Shown here: positions 8,669 to 19,012 of the stretch, piece by piece
How the letters are laid out: the number at the start of each line of letters is the position of its first letter
Numbering within the stretch: position 1 is the first letter of the stretch
DNA from: Thalassobacillus sp. CUG 92003
GTDB taxonomy: Bacteria; Bacillota; Bacilli; Bacillales; Halobacillaceae
Direction of reading: 5' to 3'
Length of the DNA: 64,000 nucleotides
NCBI RefSeq assembly: GCF_013618635.1
Contig: NZ_JABLSJ010000004.1
Coordinates: 310,001-374,000, forward strand
Translations under genes and position numbers: made by a program
The notes under the pieces: model-generated
Told to the model about the DNA's origin: nothing
What the model saw: only the letters and a program-made list of their open reading frames with translations
Databases searched by the model: none

Positions 8669-11600
8669 CTAAGCCTTCATTAATTCAGGCGTTTCTTCGA
8701 GTTTGACCGAGACTAATTGTGAGACCCCCGACTCCTGCATGGTGACGCCATATAACACGTCAGATTCCTCCATCGTCCCTTTGCGGTGGGTAATCACAAT
8801 AAATTGTGTATCCTGGCTGAACATTTTCAAGTATTTAGCAAAACGGTCCACATTCGCCTCGTCCAATGCCGCTTCTACTTCATCCAGCACGCAAAATGGT
8901 ACTGGCCGCACGCGTAGAATAGCGAATAACAACGCTATAGCTGTCAACGCTCGTTCTCCGCCTGAGAGAAGACCTAAATTTTGCAGTTTCTTACCTGGAG
9001 GCTGAGCCACAATCTCAACCCCTGTTTCTAATAACAGCTCAGGCTGCGTTAACTCCAAATCAGCACGTCCGCCCCCGAATAACTCGCGGAAAACGCCTTG
9101 AAACTCTTCCCGTATCCGAGTGAACGTGTCTTCAAATAAGCGGTGCATCTCTCGGTCCATTTCAGAGATGACGTTGAACAAAGTCGATTTCGCTTCTTGA
9201 AGATCCGATTGTTGGGAAGTTAAAAATTCGTAACGTTCTTTAATGCGATCGTATTCTTCAATGGAACCTAAATTGACAGACCCGAGTTCATCGATAGCGC
9301 GTTTGATTAACTTAACTCGCGTTTGTGCTTCGTTGATATCTTCTACAGGAGGGTAATCCTGTTTAGCTCTTTCAAACGTCGTCATGTATTCTTTTTGTAA
9401 GTAGTCTAAAAGGTTCTCGAGCTCAACATCCATACGATTGGTCTTGACTTCTTTACTTTGGATATCCTGTTGATAGTTTTGCTGAATGCGCTTCGCCTCT
9501 TTCAAGGCTTGTTCCTGATCGTGGATCGCATGGCTATGGCTCGTACGCTGCTGCCTGTGCTCTTGTAAGCTTTTGTTTGAATCTGTTTTCTGTTCTTTAA
9601 CAGTTGTGATTTCTTGGGAGATCTCTTCTTCAGTCTTCTTATTATTGACGATATCCATCAATTGTTGATAGGCGTGCCGGTTTTCCTTTAATTCACGCTC
9701 AACCTGTTGCAATTCGTTCTGATAGCGTTCCGTTTTTTCTCTTTGGTTTTTAGCCTGCGATTCTTGTTCGGCTAATTGAATTTGGAGATTGTTCCGTTGA
9801 TCACGCAGATTATCTTTGTTTTCCTGCTGCTCGTCCTTGGCTTGGGTCAAATCATCAATTTCTGTCTGGATCGTATTGAGCTTCGTGCTCAAGCTCTCTA
9901 AGTCATTATTCACGTTCGTTAATTGCTGCTTAAAGCGGTGCCTATCTTGCTCATACTGTTCCTGGTCCTGATCGTATAATTGCAATTGGTTATTCACTTG
10001 CTCGAATTTTGACTGAAGCGCGTTTATCTCGGAAGTCTGTGCATTTTCCTCTTCTTTCTGCTCATTGACCTCTTGCTGCTTCTCATCAAGATGTTGACGA
10101 TCAGCTGCAATCGATTCTTTCAAGTGTTTGACTTGAGCTTCGACCGATAGTGTCTTTTGTTCAAAGGAGGTGAGTTTCTCCGTAATGGACTGCAGTTCTT
10201 TTTCACGCGTAAATAACGATTGGTTAGACTGTTTCTTCGCCCCGCCTGACATAGAGCCTCCCGGGTTCACCACATCGCCTTCAAGCGTTACAATCCTGAA
10301 TTTACGTTGTAATGTAGTCGCCAGTTCATTGGCGTGAGATAAGCTTTCAGCAATCACCACATGGCCAAGCAAATGCTCTACGACACGTTCATATTTGCCT
10401 TCGTAATGGACTAATTCAGCGGCCGTACCTTTCCACCCCTCATGACGGCTTGCCTCTTGTTTGAGATGATGCGGGATGAACCTGGGCTGGATCGAAGGCA
10501 AAGGAAGGAACGTTGCGCGCCCTTTGTTCTGTTGTTTTAACCATTTAATGGCTTGACGGGCAGCTTGATCATCTTCAACAATGACGTGTTGGGCTTGTGC
10601 TCCTAATGCCGTTTCAATGGCAGTTAAATAGTCAGTAGGTATATCAAGCACCTCAAGAACGGCCCCTTCAATTTTCTGCAGCGTGCCTGCGTCCCTTGCT
10701 TTCAATACTTCTTTAACACCTTGAAAATAACCTTGAAAATCTTCCTTCATTTCCTCAAGCATTTCTTTTTTGGATTTCAGCTTCTCTAAATACTGATACC
10801 CCTGGTGGAGCTTTGTTTGCAGTTCTTCGTATTGGCTTTCGTCACTTTTGAGCTTTTGTTGCGTCTGGGATAATTGTTTCTCTGTTTCCTGGCGTTCTTT
10901 AGAAAGGGTGTTCAAGCGATTCTGATGTTCTGCCACTTGCTCTTGCAGTTGTTCTCTTTCTGATCTCAGTTCTTTAAATTTGTCTTGCTGGCTATCTTTT
11001 TTTGAGCTCAGCTGTGCTAACTGAGATTCGGTCGTTTGCTTTTCGTTACGTTTGGCAGCTTGTTCATTCAATAAATCGATGTATTCGCCTTTTAACTCTT
11101 CGATTTCAGATTCGATATCACGGTTCCCATATTCCAATGAGCGTTCCGTTTCCTGTAAAGCGTGATTCAAGTCTGATTTAGAGCGAGTTAAATCTTCTAG
11201 CACCTTTGTTTCCGACTCCACGTTCTTCTGCAAGTCGTCGCGCTTTTGCTGCAATTCCTCGTATTCTGTTTCCAGTTTCGCCCTGTTTTCCTCATAATGC
11301 TTTTGTTTTTCTTTGACCAGTTCCCGCTTCCCCTCGAGATTTTCCAGTTCTTGTGTCTGGGCAAGCAGCTTTTCCTGCAATGATTCGATTCGACTGTCAA
11401 TGTCTGTCAATTGCTCACGTTCTTTTTCCAACGCTGTTTCTTTTTGTTCAATATCAGCACGCAATGCCTGCTCGTTCTGTTTAACTTGATCCAAGTCATT
11501 GAGCATCGTTTGCCATTCTTCATGAAGCGACTCAATTTGAGCAACTAATAGCGATACTTCGACCAGTTTCAATTCTTCCTTTTTATCTAAGTAATCTCTG

Positions 11601-12235
11601 GCGATCGATGCTTGTTCCTTCAATGGTTCCAGCTGGCCATCGATTTCATGGATAATATCTTCCACTCGGTTGAGGTTTTCCTGAGTCTCTGAAAGCTTAT
11701 ATTCCGCTTTCTTTTTTCGTTGTTTATATTTCAATACGCCAGCTGCCTCTTCAAAAATGCTGCGGCGATCTTCAGGCTTGGAACTCAAGATTTCTTCTAC
11801 CTTGCCCTGGCTTATGATCGAAAAAGCCTCGCGTCCTAAGCCAGAATCCATAAAGAGGTCGACAATATCTTTTAAACGGCACGCCTGATTATTGATGAAA
11901 AATTCACTTTCGCCTGAACGAAAAACACGCCGTGTGACACTCACCTCTTCAAAATCCAGGTCGAGGGTATGATCATGGTTATCCAGCGTCAATGTCACTT
12001 CCGCTTTATTTTGTGCATGTCTCGAATCACTTCCCGAAAAAATGATATCTTCCATCTTCGTGCCTCGAAGCGACCGAGCTGATTGTTCACCGAGGACCCA
12101 GCGGATTGCATCCGTAATATTGCTTTTACCACTGCCATTCGGTCCGACGACTGATGTAACGCCGGGAACAAAATCAACGTTCACGCGTTCAGCGAACGAC
12201 TTAAAACCAACTGTATTTAAACGTTTGAGGAACAT
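8669..12235 (-). CDS. smc: Chromosome segregation protein SMC
   Basis: SMC dimers with ScpA and ScpB extrude DNA loops and align sister chromosomes. The 1188 residues show the N-terminal Walker A GPNGSGKSNITDAIRWVLGE (about residues 32-51), two long coiled-coil arms, a hinge around residues 510-660 (including PGGSMSGGAKK just after it), and the C-terminal signature LLSGGERALTAIALLFA with Walker B FCVLDEVEAALDEANV. I chose the ATG at 12235, six bases after AGGAGG and giving the family start MFLKRLNTVGFKSFAERV; the frame is open eight more codons upstream. Confidence 0.98.
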   Translation of the reverse strand: MFLKRLNTVGFKSFAERVNVDFVPGVTSVVGPNGSGKSNITDAIRWVLGEQSARSLRGTKMEDIIFSGSDSRHAQNKAEVTLTLDNHDHTLDLDFEEVSVTRRVFRSGESEFFINNQACRLKDIVDLFMDSGLGREAFSIISQGKVEEILSSKPEDRRSIFEEAAGVLKYKQRKKKAEYKLSETQENLNRVEDIIHEIDGQLEPLKEQASIARDYLDKKEELKLVEVSLLVAQIESLHEEWQTMLNDLDQVKQNEQALRADIEQKETALEKEREQLTDIDSRIESLQEKLLAQTQELENLEGKRELVKEKQKHYEENRAKLETEYEELQQKRDDLQKNVESETKVLEDLTRSKSDLNHALQETERSLEYGNRDIESEIEELKGEYIDLLNEQAAKRNEKQTTESQLAQLSSKKDSQQDKFKELRSEREQLQEQVAEHQNRLNTLSKERQETEKQLSQTQQKLKSDESQYEELQTKLHQGYQYLEKLKSKKEMLEEMKEDFQGYFQGVKEVLKARDAGTLQKIEGAVLEVLDIPTDYLTAIETALGAQAQHVIVEDDQAARQAIKWLKQQNKGRATFLPLPSIQPRFIPHHLKQEASRHEGWKGTAAELVHYEGKYERVVEHLLGHVVIAESLSHANELATTLQRKFRIVTLEGDVVNPGGSMSGGAKKQSNQSLFTREKELQSITEKLTSFEQKTLSVEAQVKHLKESIAADRQHLDEKQQEVNEQKEEENAQTSEINALQSKFEQVNNQLQLYDQDQEQYEQDRHRFKQQLTNVNNDLESLSTKLNTIQTEIDDLTQAKDEQQENKDNLRDQRNNLQIQLAEQESQAKNQREKTERYQNELQQVERELKENRHAYQQLMDIVNNKKTEEEISQEITTVKEQKTDSNKSLQEHRQQRTSHSHAIHDQEQALKEAKRIQQNYQQDIQSKEVKTNRMDVELENLLDYLQKEYMTTFERAKQDYPPVEDINEAQTRVKLIKRAIDELGSVNLGSIEEYDRIKERYEFLTSQQSDLQEAKSTLFNVISEMDREMHRLFEDTFTRIREEFQGVFRELFGGGRADLELTQPELLLETGVEIVAQPPGKKLQNLGLLSGGERALTAIALLFAILRVRPVPFCVLDEVEAALDEANVDRFAKYLKMFSQDTQFIVITHRKGTMEESDVLYGVTMQESGVSQLVSVKLEETPELMKA

Positions 12236-12276
12236 ATACATCCTCCTATTATCTAGCAATCTTTATAAACTAGGTA

Positions 12277-12304
12277 TTGCAATTCAACTCATATATTTTA
12301 TCAT
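12277..12304 (+). promoter_or_regulatory. Possible promoter for the DUF1128 gene
   Basis: TTGCAA, 16 bases, TATCAT in the divergent gap between smc and the DUF1128 gene. Confidence 0.4.
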
Positions 12305-12361
12305 AAAGATAAGGTCGATAGAAGAAGATGCCACTATATCGGTGTTAAGGAGGACTAAACA

Positions 12362-12586
12362 ATGGACTTAAACGAAGCGACAGAAGAAAACCTCGCATTC
12401 ATCATTGATGAACTGGCCACCAAGCTAGCTGTGGTCAATCGCTCAATAATGGATGCAAAAGACTATGACCTTGCTCATTATAATGAAATTAAATCATTGT
12501 ATGATATGGTTTTGATGAAAGGACAGCTCAGCGTTCCAGAAACACAGGCATTCATTCAGGAACTGGGCCAATATCGCAAAGCATAG
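12362..12586 (+). CDS. DUF1128 (YfkK-like) small protein
   Basis: A 74-residue helical protein of unknown function, clearly of the DUF1128 family typified by B. subtilis YfkK: it shares LATKLAVVNRSIMDAKDYDL, LYDMVLMKGQLS and ETQAFIQELG. GGAGG lies eight bases before the ATG. It is read away from smc and is the only plus-strand gene in the first 24 kb. B. subtilis yfkK lies elsewhere on the chromosome, so the gene has been relocated here. A large palindromic repeat begins 24 bases after its stop. Confidence 0.88.
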   Translation: MDLNEATEENLAFIIDELATKLAVVNRSIMDAKDYDLAHYNEIKSLYDMVLMKGQLSVPETQAFIQELGQYRKA

Positions 12587-12886
12587 GCAAAATAGGTTAT
12601 GACAAAACGAAATAAAACACAAAAATTCCGAACATTTCAGCGAAATGTTCGGAATTTTTGTGTTTTAGGAGGAATTTAATGACCGCTCCGTCAAAAAACG
12701 CCGCTTCCACGGGGCATGCGTCTACGTGTTTTGACTATGCTCATGAACATCGTTGAATTTTGTCCATTTCAATGTTCGCTTTTTGAAACCTCTCATTCAC
12801 TTATATCCCTGCCTCTTTCTATTCGAGTCATTTTTCATCGCGCACTAGTTTTAATCACCTTTTTGCTTAACAACACTATATAACAG
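12587..12886. other. Convergent intergenic region with palindromic repeat
   Basis: These 300 bases between the DUF1128 gene and rnc hold the 12610-12696 repeat. A second weaker hairpin runs from GTCAAAAAACG (12690) to CGTGTTTTGAC (12735). I see no coding frame of note. Confidence 0.6.
12610..12696. repeat. Palindromic repeat, copy 1
   Basis: A perfect inverted repeat with 24-base arms (12614-12637 and 12643-12666) around CAGCG is followed by AGGAGG and ATGACCGCTCCGTCAAAA. The same hairpin core and tail occur at 27980-28068. Its A-rich and T-rich arm ends could also make it a bidirectional terminator. Confidence 0.8.
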
Positions 12887-13576
12887 TTACTTGGCACCCT
12901 TACGTATAAGGGCTTCTTCAGCAGCTTTTTGTTCAGCTTCTTTCTTCGTGCGGCCATAACCGATTCCACTCGTTTCATCTTGGATGCGGACATGGGCCAC
13001 AAACTGGCGATTATGAGCAGGCCCTTGTTCTTCGACTATTTCATAATCAATTCGATTGTTTTTATCCCGCTGGATAAATTCTTGTAATTGACTTTTATAA
13101 TCCATCGCATGAGAAAAAGCACCCTGATTAATCTTCGGGTATACGTGCTCTTGCAGAAACCGAACCACGACTTCAAAGCCTTGATCAAGATAAAGGGCCC
13201 CAATAAATGCCTCAAATACATCCGCTAATAAAGCCGGCCTGTTCCTTCCCCCGGTCATCTCTTCGCCTTTCCCGAGAAGAATCAAATCAGAGAAATGAAG
13301 TTCGTTAGCAAACCGGACGAGTGAAATTTCACAGACGATCGATGCTCTGAACTTCGTCAGCTCCCCTTCTGCCATGTCAGGGAACTCCCGATACAGATAT
13401 TGTGAAACACCTAACTCCAGCACAGCATCTCCGAGAAACTCCAGTCGTTCATTATCTTCCTGATCCGTTTTACGATGCTCATTCACATAAGATGAATGGG
13501 TGAAAGCCTGTCTTAGCAATTCTATCCGATTAAACGTAATGCCAAGTTTTCGTTGTAAAGTGGAAAAATCCTCCAT
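12887..13576 (-). CDS. rnc: Ribonuclease III
   Basis: Double-strand-specific endonuclease for rRNA and other structured RNAs; in B. subtilis it also matures scRNA and silences prophage toxins. The catalytic domain carries the signature [20 protein letters not shown] and the metal ligands of [15 protein letters not shown]; the C-terminal double-stranded RNA-binding domain spans about the last 70 residues. About 229 residues. The ATG at 13576 is preceded by AGGTG; a GTG two codons upstream is an alternative. It follows acpP after a hairpin. Confidence 0.96.
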   Translation of the reverse strand: MEDFSTLQRKLGITFNRIELLRQAFTHSSYVNEHRKTDQEDNERLEFLGDAVLELGVSQYLYREFPDMAEGELTKFRASIVCEISLVRFANELHFSDLILLGKGEEMTGGRNRPALLADVFEAFIGALYLDQGFEVVVRFLQEHVYPKINQGAFSHAMDYKSQLQEFIQRDKNNRIDYEIVEEQGPAHNRQFVAHVRIQDETSGIGYGRTKKEAEQKAAEEALIRKGAK

Positions 13577-13617
13577 GTTCACCTATTCCTTTGCACTGAT
13601 AATAAAAATAATACAGG

Positions 13618-13649
13618 AAAGGGCTGTCCAATCTTCGGACAGCACCCCT
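13618..13649 (-). terminator. Hairpin between acpP and rnc
   Basis: Minus strand AGGGGTGCTGTCC, seven-base loop, GGACAGCCCTTT, followed by T-rich sequence. Probably a partial terminator after acpP. Confidence 0.5.
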
Positions 13650-13652
13650 CAA

Positions 13653-13886
13653 TTATGACTGGCTGTTTATGTAGTTAACAGCGTCACCAACTGTATTGAT
13701 TTTTTCAGCTTCTTCATCAGAAATTTCCATATCAAACTCATCCTCGAGCTCCATTACAAGCTCTACAACATCAAGAGAGTCTGCTTCTAGATCTTCCTTG
13801 AAGGAAGCTTCCATTGTTACTTTAGATTCATCCGCGTCTAAACGGTCTACAATAATTTGTTTGACACGATCAAGCGTATCTGCCAT
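13653..13886 (-). CDS. acpP: Acyl carrier protein
   Basis: Carries growing fatty acyl chains on a phosphopantetheine arm. The 77-residue acidic protein has the attachment motif [18 protein letters not shown], the modified serine being in DSLD. It is the last gene of the fapR-plsX-fabD-fabG-acpP unit. The start has AGGTGAGG upstream. Confidence 0.98.
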   Translation of the reverse strand: MADTLDRVKQIIVDRLDADESKVTMEASFKEDLEADSLDVVELVMELEDEFDMEISDEEAEKINTVGDAVNYINSQS

Positions 13887-13947
13887 AGGAACCTCACCTC
13901 CCTTCAGTTATTATAGTAGATATTATGCCGAAAGACCAGCGGATATC

Positions 13948-14688
13948 CTACATTGCCATTCCGCCATCTACATGAAGAGTCTGCCCTGTCATATAGGCCG
14001 CATCCTCACTGGCAAGAAAGCGGACCACGCGCGCAACGTCTTTCCCTTCGCCAAGCCGGTCAAGTGGAATCATTGCCAGCATTTTCTCACGCTGATCCTC
14101 TGTGAGCTGATCCGTCATGTCCGTTGTAATAAAGCCAGGCGCAACTGCATTGACTAAAATATTTTTAGCTGCTAGTTCTTTAGCTGTCGATTTGGTTAAA
14201 CCGATTACTCCGGCCTTAGCTGCGACATAATTGGCTTGTCCAGCATTACCGGTGACCCCGACAATTGAAGCGATGTTGATAATACGGCCATATTTTTGTT
14301 TCATCATCTGTCGTGTCACAGCTTTAGAACAAAGGAAGACACCTTTTAAGTTAGTATCGATCACGTCATCGAATTCCTCTTCTTTCATCCTCATCAGAAG
14401 GTTATCCTTTGTGATCCCTGCATTGTTGACGAGAATGTCTAAACGGCCATATTGTTCAACCACCTGCTTGATCATCTGTTTAACGTCTTCTTCGTTCGTT
14501 ACGTTGGCCTGAATTTTAATAGCTTCGCCGCCGGCTTCCCGGATTTCGTTCACGACCGCTTCCGCCTTGTCGACACTCCCTGAGTAATTAACAGCGACTG
14601 TGGCTCCTTTGTCAGCTAATTCCAACGCGATGGATCGGCCGATACCTCGAGATCCACCTGTTACGAGGGCTACCTGATTACTTAACAC
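13948..14688 (-). CDS. fabG: 3-oxoacyl-ACP reductase FabG
   Basis: NADPH-dependent reduction of 3-ketoacyl-ACP in fatty-acid elongation. A classical short-chain dehydrogenase of 246 residues: cofactor loop [12 protein letters not shown] near residue 10, NNAG, catalytic S138 region INIASIVG, and YVAAKAG with the Tyr-Lys pair. The GTG start directly follows the fabD stop, with AGGAGG inside the end of fabD, suggesting coupling. Confidence 0.97.
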   Translation of the reverse strand: MLSNQVALVTGGSRGIGRSIALELADKGATVAVNYSGSVDKAEAVVNEIREAGGEAIKIQANVTNEEDVKQMIKQVVEQYGRLDILVNNAGITKDNLLMRMKEEEFDDVIDTNLKGVFLCSKAVTRQMMKQKYGRIINIASIVGVTGNAGQANYVAAKAGVIGLTKSTAKELAAKNILVNAVAPGFITTDMTDQLTEDQREKMLAMIPLDRLGEGKDVARVVRFLASEDAAYMTGQTLHVDGGMAM

Positions 14689-15630
14689 TTAAGATTCCTC
14701 CTTATACCAGCTTAAAAATGACTGCAATGATTCCGGGTCTTGAACGTTGAACGTTTTCATCCGGCGATTCACTTTTTTAACAAGCCCGGTCAGAACTTTG
14801 CCGTGGCCCACTTCCACAATCGCATCTAACTCTGCTTCAGAAAACGCTTCTAGAATAGCTTGAAATTTAACGGGGGAATAAAGCTGTTTTACGAGCGAAT
14901 GTTCTACTTCATTTTTATCGACAACTGGTTCAGCCGTCGCATTAACATATACCGGAGGCTCCGCATCTTCAATGTTAGCGGCTTTGAGGTGGCTAGCCAG
15001 ATCCTGGCTAGCCGGCTCCATAAGACGCGAGTGGAAAGGTCCGCTTACATTCAGAGGAATGACACGTTTTGCTCCTGCCTCTTTAAGACGCTCCCCTGCT
15101 TTTTCAACACCTTGTCTCGTTCCGGAAATGACAATTTGACCAGGGCAATTAATATTGGCGAGATCGACTGCTTCATTCTCAGGGAAATCAGATATGACCT
15201 CCTCGATCGCTTCTTTCGATAAGCCTAACACAGCTGACATAGCCCCCATACCAGCCGGATAAGCTTCCTCCATTAATTGGCCTCTAGCATGGACGAGCTT
15301 TAGCGCTTCTAACGGCTGCAAAGCGCCCGACGCTACTAAAGCACTATACTCGCCAAGACTGTGGCCTGCCGTCATGACAGGGCGAACACCTTCTTGATGA
15401 AGCATGTTGACGAGCGCGACACTATTCAGCAACAGCGCAGGTTGGGCGTTTTCGGTCTTTGTCAACGTCTCCTCAGGTCCGTTGAACATTAACGAGCTTA
15501 ATGAATAACCCAGGGTGCGATCGGCTTGCTCAAATAAATCCTGAACGGCGTCATAGGCTTCGAAAGCAGCCTGTCCCATCCCTACTTCTTGCGAGCCTTG
15601 ACCTGGAAATATATAGGCGATCCGTTTCAT
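14689..15630 (-). CDS. fabD: Malonyl-CoA:ACP transacylase
   Basis: Moves malonyl groups from CoA to acyl carrier protein. The 313-residue protein starts with [12 protein letters not shown], has the nucleophile elbow [11 protein letters not shown] near residue 90 and the conserved histidine of [10 protein letters not shown] near residue 200. Its ATG overlaps the plsX stop by four bases (ATGA). Confidence 0.97.
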   Translation of the reverse strand: MKRIAYIFPGQGSQEVGMGQAAFEAYDAVQDLFEQADRTLGYSLSSLMFNGPEETLTKTENAQPALLLNSVALVNMLHQEGVRPVMTAGHSLGEYSALVASGALQPLEALKLVHARGQLMEEAYPAGMGAMSAVLGLSKEAIEEVISDFPENEAVDLANINCPGQIVISGTRQGVEKAGERLKEAGAKRVIPLNVSGPFHSRLMEPASQDLASHLKAANIEDAEPPVYVNATAEPVVDKNEVEHSLVKQLYSPVKFQAILEAFSEAELDAIVEVGHGKVLTGLVKKVNRRMKTFNVQDPESLQSFLSWYKEES

Positions 15631-16631
15631 GATTGCTCCTCCTTCACATCAACTTCTGATATCTTATCTGCAATTCTGTTCGTTACATCTTCCTCCACCA
15701 TGTGAACGGCCTGTTTTATCGCATTATAAACAGCACGGGCGTCGGAAGAGCCATGCGCCTTAATCACTGGAGCAGATAGTCCGAACAAGCCGGCACCGCC
15801 GTACTCGGAGTAATCCAGCCGGCCTTTTAAACGTTTAAGATCATCCTTTACGAGCGAAGCTGCGAATTTTGTTTTCATTGTAGCCGTCAATGTCTGTTTC
15901 AGCATAGAAAACATATTCATAGCTGTTCCTTCCACCGTCTTAAGAGCGATATTCCCTGTGAAACCATCTGTAACCACCACATCGGCTAATCCATTCAAAA
16001 GATCACGCGATTCCACATTACCTACAAAATTGAGCTCACTATCACGAATTAATTCGTATGATTTCTTTGTCAGTTCGTTGCCTTTACCTTCTTCAGTACC
16101 GATATTCAATAGACCGACTCTCGGATTGTCGACCCCTCTTACATTTTTGACATATGTAGATCCCATGATGGCATATTGAAGCAGATGATTGGGTTTTGCA
16201 TCGACGTTAGCCCCAACATCGAGAAAAAGAAAGCCGCTTTCATCCAATGTTGGAAGTGTCGGACTCAAGGCTGGACGGTCGATCCCTTTAATCCTCCCGA
16301 TGATGAACAAACCGGCGCTCATCAATGCGCCAGTATTTCCAGCTGATATGCAAGCATCGGCAAGCCCTTCCTTGACTTCATTCGCCATTAAGACGAGTGA
16401 AGCATTTTTCTTTCGTCTCACAGCCCGAACAGGTTCATCCTCACTCGTTATGACTTCTTTCGTGTGAATGACTTCTAATGAAGGATCGTTTTCCACCAGC
16501 GGAGCTATCTGTCCTTCATCTCCTATTAAGGTGATGCTCAGATTATCGAAGTGACGGACTGCATCACGTGCGCCTTTGACAATTTCCTGAGGCGCATTGT
16601 CGCCGCCCATAGCATCAATCGCAATATTCAT
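15627..16631 (-). CDS. plsX: Phosphate acyltransferase PlsX
   Basis: Converts acyl-ACP and phosphate to acyl-phosphate, the donor for PlsY in phospholipid synthesis. The 334 residues begin [19 protein letters not shown] and contain [15 protein letters not shown] and [13 protein letters not shown]. It starts two bases after the fapR stop, and the fapR-plsX-fabD pairing is the classic FapR regulon arrangement. Confidence 0.97.
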   Translation of the reverse strand: MNIAIDAMGGDNAPQEIVKGARDAVRHFDNLSITLIGDEGQIAPLVENDPSLEVIHTKEVITSEDEPVRAVRRKKNASLVLMANEVKEGLADACISAGNTGALMSAGLFIIGRIKGIDRPALSPTLPTLDESGFLFLDVGANVDAKPNHLLQYAIMGSTYVKNVRGVDNPRVGLLNIGTEEGKGNELTKKSYELIRDSELNFVGNVESRDLLNGLADVVVTDGFTGNIALKTVEGTAMNMFSMLKQTLTATMKTKFAASLVKDDLKRLKGRLDYSEYGGAGLFGLSAPVIKAHGSSDARAVYNAIKQAVHMVEEDVTNRIADKISEVDVKEEQS

Positions 16632-16633
16632 CG

Positions 16634-17209
16634 TTAATCCTGCTCCTTCTGTTCCGGGGATCGAAACATTGTAAAAATGCCTGAAAAAACTTCCTCGTTC
16701 TCGACATAACTTGTCACTTCTACAGTTGTTCTCCCCTTATATTCGCTGTCTAATACTCGAGCTTTTGCTACTACCCTTTCTCCCAGGTTGACCTGTCGGT
16801 TAAACCTTATCTCTGACTTTGTTGTCAGCGCCAATTCATCATTAATAACGGCCACTGCGAGAGAGTTCGCTTGCGCAAAAATATGATGGCCTCTTGCTAT
16901 ATGATTTCGGGAAAACACGTGATCGGGCTTGATATCAAGTATGGAAATCGCGCGACTATCCAATTCTAAATCAACCATTTCCCCGATTACTTCTTCAATA
17001 GGGAGTGCTCTAACCGTTTCATCCCACTCTTGATGCGCGACAGATTTTATCCGTTCGCGTAATTCAGGAATATTCAACTCCATACGGTCAAGTCGAATGG
17101 TTTGTATACTGACGCCAAACCGTTCAGCCAGGTCTTCGTCTGTTATAAATGGAGTGGCAATAATTGTGTCTTTCAATTCCATTTGCCGCGTTTGTTTAGT
17201 TTGTTTCAT
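16634..17209 (-). CDS. fapR: Malonyl-CoA-responsive repressor FapR
   Basis: Represses fatty-acid and phospholipid genes until malonyl-CoA binds its hot-dog domain. The 191-residue protein has an N-terminal DeoR-type helix-turn-helix ([20 protein letters not shown]) and the effector domain with [20 protein letters not shown] and [16 protein letters not shown] chose the ATG at 17209, preceded by GGTGG, because it fits the family length; 37 more upstream codons are open but cross the operator. An operator-like site lies just upstream, implying autoregulation. Confidence 0.96.
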   Translation of the reverse strand: MKQTKQTRQMELKDTIIATPFITDEDLAERFGVSIQTIRLDRMELNIPELRERIKSVAHQEWDETVRALPIEEVIGEMVDLELDSRAISILDIKPDHVFSRNHIARGHHIFAQANSLAVAVINDELALTTKSEIRFNRQVNLGERVVAKARVLDSEYKGRTTVEVTSYVENEEVFSGIFTMFRSPEQKEQD

Positions 17210-17228
17210 ACCGTTCCACCATTCATTT

Positions 17229-17247
17229 TTATGACTAGGTACTAATA
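17229..17247 (-). promoter_or_regulatory. FapR operator
   Basis: Minus strand TATTAGTACCTAGTCATAA closely matches the B. subtilis FapR box (TTAGTACCTAGTC core). It begins three bases after the -10, so bound FapR would cover the transcription start. Confidence 0.8.
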
Positions 17248-17249
17248 GT

Positions 17250-17278
17250 AATATATAATACCAGATGAATTTACGCAA
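17250..17278 (-). promoter_or_regulatory. Sigma-A promoter of the fapR operon
   Basis: Minus strand TTGCGT, 17 bases, TATATT, immediately upstream of the FapR operator. Confidence 0.65.
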
Positions 17279-17445
17279 CAGGAAATAAGACTTTGATCGG
17301 GCAATCAAAGCCTCATGCAAATGCTCTGTTCCATCACAAAGTTGGTTTTAGTGTACGTTCCGATAAAAGCTTCTAAAAGGACGCTTCTTATGGTCTCGCT
17401 TAAGATTTTCCCAAGAGCGGGTTACCACAAATCCCGTGAACGGCA

Positions 17446-18858
17446 TCAACGCTTTCTAACATTGAAATTCGTTTGGAGAACGGGCCAGTTTTGCGGGAAC
17501 GGGTTGCCTAGCACCCAGAAACTGACGCCTTTCAACCCGTATTCGTTAACGGTATCATATTTGACTTGAACACTTCTCGCATCTTCAAACCATACTTCAT
17601 GCTGCTGCCCACGCTCATCTACGTAACGGAAAAAAGGGGATTGGTACGTTTCATCATACTGGATGTCCGCTCCGTACTGAACGGCCAATTGTATGGCTTG
17701 TTGTGGGCTGACTGTCGCAGCAATCGTGCCTTCTACCCAAGGCACATTCCAATCCCTGCCGTAGAGCGGAACCCCCATCAGGATTTTGTCGGCAGGTATG
17801 ACAGTCACGGCATAATCTAACACGTCGCGAACGTTATTTATCGGAGCGATTGCCCACGGTCTCCCACCTGCCCAGCCCCACTCGTACGTCATGAGAACCA
17901 CGAAGTCTACGATCTCCCCATGGGCAGAATAATCATGGGCTTCATAAAGCAAACCTTGTTGATCTCCCGATATCTTTGGGGCAAGCGCCGTGGACACGCT
18001 TAATCCCAAGGGGCGCAACCGAGCGACAGCTTTTCTTAAAAACGCATTGTAACGTTCCCGATCTTCAGGATAAACGTACTCAAAATCCAGGTTTAACCCT
18101 GTGTAACCTTTGGTATTGATTTCCTCCAGGACAGCTGTGAGAAGACGGTCTTGACGGTCAGGGTTCCGTAGAATAGCAGCAGCTAAATCAGAGCTGAAAC
18201 TGCCATCTGCAAAATTGGTCAACACAAGCAGGGGCGCCAGGTTATTGGCGCGCGCAGTCTCGAGCAAGGCCTGTTCCTGCATCGTGGTTATTCCTCCATC
18301 TTCCGTGACCGCATACATAAAGGGAGCGAGGAACGTAAAATACCTGCCCAAGACGTTGACTTCCTGTTGTGCAGCTTCCCCTTCACGTGTCGTATACGCG
18401 TTAACATCAATAATAGGCTGAGATTGAGCAGGGATCCTTAACCGTTGGCCTGTGTAGATCAACGCGGGATTCGATAACGAATTGGCTTGCACAATTTGAT
18501 TAATAGACACCCCATAACGCTGGGCAATCCCCCAGGTCGACTCGCCTGGCTGTACCATATGATATGAATAAGGAAGCATGAGAAAATCGCCCGCAAAAAC
18601 AAGCGATGGATTAGCAATATCATTCATTTCGACGAGTTGGGCAACAGACACCTCATATCTTCGGGCAATGCTCCAAATATCATCCCCTGGCTGAACCACG
18701 TACTCACGTTGAAGATCTGGAATGACGAGGGCCTGCCCGACTACAAGGACATTTTCATCGGCCAGGTGATTGAGCAAGCCGATCTGCTCCACATTAGACT
18801 GATACATTTGTGAAATGCCCCACAACGTCTCCCCAGGCGACACGACATGAATGTGCAT
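17446..18858 (-). CDS. LysM-GH18 peptidoglycan hydrolase (SleL/YaaH-like)
   Basis: Predicted N-acetylglucosaminidase acting on spore cortex or cell-wall glycan. The 470 residues hold three LysM domains (about 2-46, 51-96 and 99-143, each with a VxPGExxWGI/S start) and a glycosyl hydrolase 18 barrel (about 160-460) with the catalytic motif GLNLDFEYV, the Glu being the acid. B. subtilis YaaH and SleL have two LysM domains, so the third is an addition. The start at 18858 is preceded by GAGAGGG; 18 more upstream codons are open. No signal peptide is visible, as in SleL. It follows ldcA by about 150 bases. Confidence 0.85.
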   Translation of the reverse strand: MHIHVVSPGETLWGISQMYQSNVEQIGLLNHLADENVLVVGQALVIPDLQREYVVQPGDDIWSIARRYEVSVAQLVEMNDIANPSLVFAGDFLMLPYSYHMVQPGESTWGIAQRYGVSINQIVQANSLSNPALIYTGQRLRIPAQSQPIIDVNAYTTREGEAAQQEVNVLGRYFTFLAPFMYAVTEDGGITTMQEQALLETARANNLAPLLVLTNFADGSFSSDLAAAILRNPDRQDRLLTAVLEEINTKGYTGLNLDFEYVYPEDRERYNAFLRKAVARLRPLGLSVSTALAPKISGDQQGLLYEAHDYSAHGEIVDFVVLMTYEWGWAGGRPWAIAPINNVRDVLDYAVTVIPADKILMGVPLYGRDWNVPWVEGTIAATVSPQQAIQLAVQYGADIQYDETYQSPFFRYVDERGQQHEVWFEDARSVQVKYDTVNEYGLKGVSFWVLGNPFPQNWPVLQTNFNVRKR

Positions 18859-19012
18859 ATCCAACCCTCTCTCCTCGGCAAAACTTCGTTTATACCATCC
18901 TATTCCACTCATAGGTGATTGAGAAGCTGTTTTTCCTCCCTCGAACGGATCGCCCGGATTTCATCATGAGGAGCTCTTGAAATAAGTGCCTCACAGCTAT
19001 AGGCAGCGTGTG

